From positions 124,001-188,000 of the forward strand of contig NZ_QGTR01000002.1 in NCBI RefSeq assembly GCF_003182275.1: DNA of 64,000 bases, read 5' to 3'. Source of the stretch: Hoeflea marina (GTDB lineage Bacteria > Pseudomonadota > Alphaproteobacteria > Rhizobiales > Rhizobiaceae). This document shows, one piece after another, positions 63,202 through 64,000 of this stretch. A model generated the notes under the pieces. It had not been told where the DNA came from, did not search any database, and saw only the letters and a list, made by a program, of their open reading frames with translations. Both the position numbers and the translations under genes were made by a program. Each line of letters begins with the position of its first letter. Position 1 is the stretch's first letter.

Positions 63202-63410
63202 CGAATTCTCCAAAAACAGATCCCCCCGCTGCTGCCATGCAAGTTGCATGCCGGAAACGGCGGGAGAAACAATTCGCAGGGAGCTGTGACGTCGGTGAGC
63301 CGGCGCGCCCCGGCCCTCCCGGCACGTTCGGCCAGTATCCGGGATGGAGGCGGCTCGAAAAAACGGGCCCCGGACCGGGTGCAGGGCACGGATCCATCGC
63401 TTGCCGCCTG

Positions 63411-63528
63411 GCTGGTCGACGCCGCCGGCAGCTACCGCTTTGCCGATTTTCTCAAGATCGGATTGGTCATGAACGTCATCGTCGGCATCGCAAGCTGCCT
63501 GGCGATCCGGGCCTTCACCGGAATCTGA
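63411..63528 (+). pseudogene. 3' fragment of an SLC13-type transporter gene
   Basis: Contained in the second repeat copy: 37 of the last 39 codons encode AAGSYRFADFLKIGLVMN and following residues almost as in the full gene, ending in the same FTGI and TGA. Everything upstream of the last helix is absent, so it cannot make a transporter. Confidence 0.8.
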
Positions 63529-63604
63529 CGGAGGTCGGCGAGGCGTGCGGATGCAGGTAGTCGCCGCACCGGTTTGGCTGTTCGGACATGCGGGCAGGCT
63601 TGCC
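63411..63604 (+). repeat. 194-bp direct repeat, copy 2
   Basis: It matches 58888-59081 without gaps, about 93-94% identical, in the same orientation. The two copies bracket the DUF2188 and ECF/phosphoribosyltransferase genes (about 4.3 kb between copies). Confidence 0.85.
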
Positions 63605-63719
63605 CCGGGCGGCTTCGGCTGCCGGCCGTGGAATGCAGGGCGGCGATTGATCTGCCGCAATATCAAGCATGCCAGATGGCACTAGGCTTGCGGGGAACTC
63701 AAAAAAAACAGGAGGCCCC

Positions 63720-64000
63720 ATGGTCCGGATCAGTATCCATTCGCGTTTCATTGCATTGACTGCTGCACTGGGCCTCGCACTCACGGCGGGAGTTCGCGCG
63801 CAATCGGCAGACCCCGCCTGGCTCGACCGGCTGTCCGAACAGCTGGCCGTCGAAAAGGAGTGCCAGGTCGAATATTTTCTCGCGGTGAAGGAGGGTCAGT
63901 TGGCCGGGCGGCCGACATTCGAGGCGCGTGCCCAGTGTACAGACGGGCGTCAGTTCGACGGGGCGCTGACCGAGCCTGCGAAGGAATTCAACCTGAGCGA
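63720..64000 (+). CDS. Secreted protein of unknown function, 3' end missing
   Basis: The ATG at 63720 follows AGGAGG at four bases and the frame is open to the window edge (93 codons). A signal peptide is clear (HSRFIALTAALGLALTAGVRAQ). The mature part has Cys at two positions (KECQVEYFLAVKEGQ and RAQCTDGRQFDG), suggesting a disulfide in a small periplasmic protein. The family is not recognised. Confidence 0.7.
   Translation, partial: MVRISIHSRFIALTAALGLALTAGVRAQSADPAWLDRLSEQLAVEKECQVEYFLAVKEGQLAGRPTFEARAQCTDGRQFDGALTEPAKEFNLS

Larger units (their letters stand above)
63202..63719. other. Intergenic region with SLC13 gene-end copy
   Basis: About 520 bp holding the promoter side of the ECF operon (minus strand) and the second copy of the 194-bp repeat (63411-63604). 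The rest has no recognised gene or riboswitch. Confidence 0.4.

Noticed and set aside
63202-63410. Riboswitch upstream of the ECF operon
   Set aside because: No thiamine, cobalamin, purine or other consensus that I know could be matched on the minus strand.
63244-63528. A 94-aa + strand gene
   Set aside because: Only its last ~38 residues have meaning, as the copied end of the SLC13-type gene; it is treated as a gene fragment.

Overview
This is a 64-kb, GC-rich chromosomal window from an alphaproteobacterium, most likely a member of the Hyphomicrobiales close to the Rhizobiaceae. The evidence is the dense set of solute-binding-protein-dependent importers (one Liv-type ABC, two TRAP, one tripartite tricarboxylate or TTT system), the GTG/ATG starts behind GGAG-type ribosome binding sites, and two copies of an intergenic palindromic element that resembles the rhizobial RIME family. 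No rRNA, tRNA, integrase, insertion sequence or CRISPR array was seen.

Layout. 1-987: 3' part of a PfkB-family sugar kinase. 1757-8434: a 2,225-aa autotransporter adhesin made of 13 tandem 118-aa domains, preceded by an AT-rich island. 8692-19464, all on the minus strand: the most unusual part, a LuxR-type regulator, a secreted TPR-CHAT protein, a ferric-reductase-like flavocytochrome, a four-haem c-type cytochrome ending in a DUF4384-like domain, and an OmpA-family protein. A divergent CHAT remnant (19915-20355) has lost its catalytic core, and a 20-bp palindromic element lies upstream of both CHAT copies. 20511-26770: Liv-type ABC importer with an M19 'dipeptidase' lacking key metal ligands and a TetR regulator. 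26959-32764: VanB-type reductase, MOSC protein, RidA and a TRAP importer, with a divergent XRE-cupin regulator. 33011-38069: RND efflux pump, adaptor and divergent TetR. 38349-39847: topoisomerase IB and a small glycine-zipper lipoprotein. 40091-49636: TRAP importer, LysR regulator and a TTT importer followed by a class III CoA-transferase and a hydrolase. 49889-54258: MFS transporter, a ProC-like reductase with a coupled small ORF, TetR and a GlpD-like flavoprotein. 54618-55463: Bfd and bacterioferritin. 55818-59005: a TupA-like ATP-grasp protein and an SLC13/RCK-type transporter. 59360-63201: DUF2188 protein and an ECF importer operon coupled to a phosphoribosyltransferase. 63720-64000: start of a secreted protein.

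How the genes work together. Most modules are self-contained uptake-plus-regulator units. The CHAT block is different: its gene order suggests a secreted protease-like TPR-CHAT protein working with a membrane and periplasmic electron-transfer chain (NAD(P)H to flavin to b haems to c haems) and a peptidoglycan-binding OmpA protein, under a dedicated LuxR-type regulator. I do not recognise this combination as a described system. The ECF operon is translationally coupled to a phosphoribosyltransferase, which suggests nucleobase uptake and salvage. Two duplications with decay (the CHAT remnant and a 194-bp copy of the SLC13 gene end) show local rearrangement.
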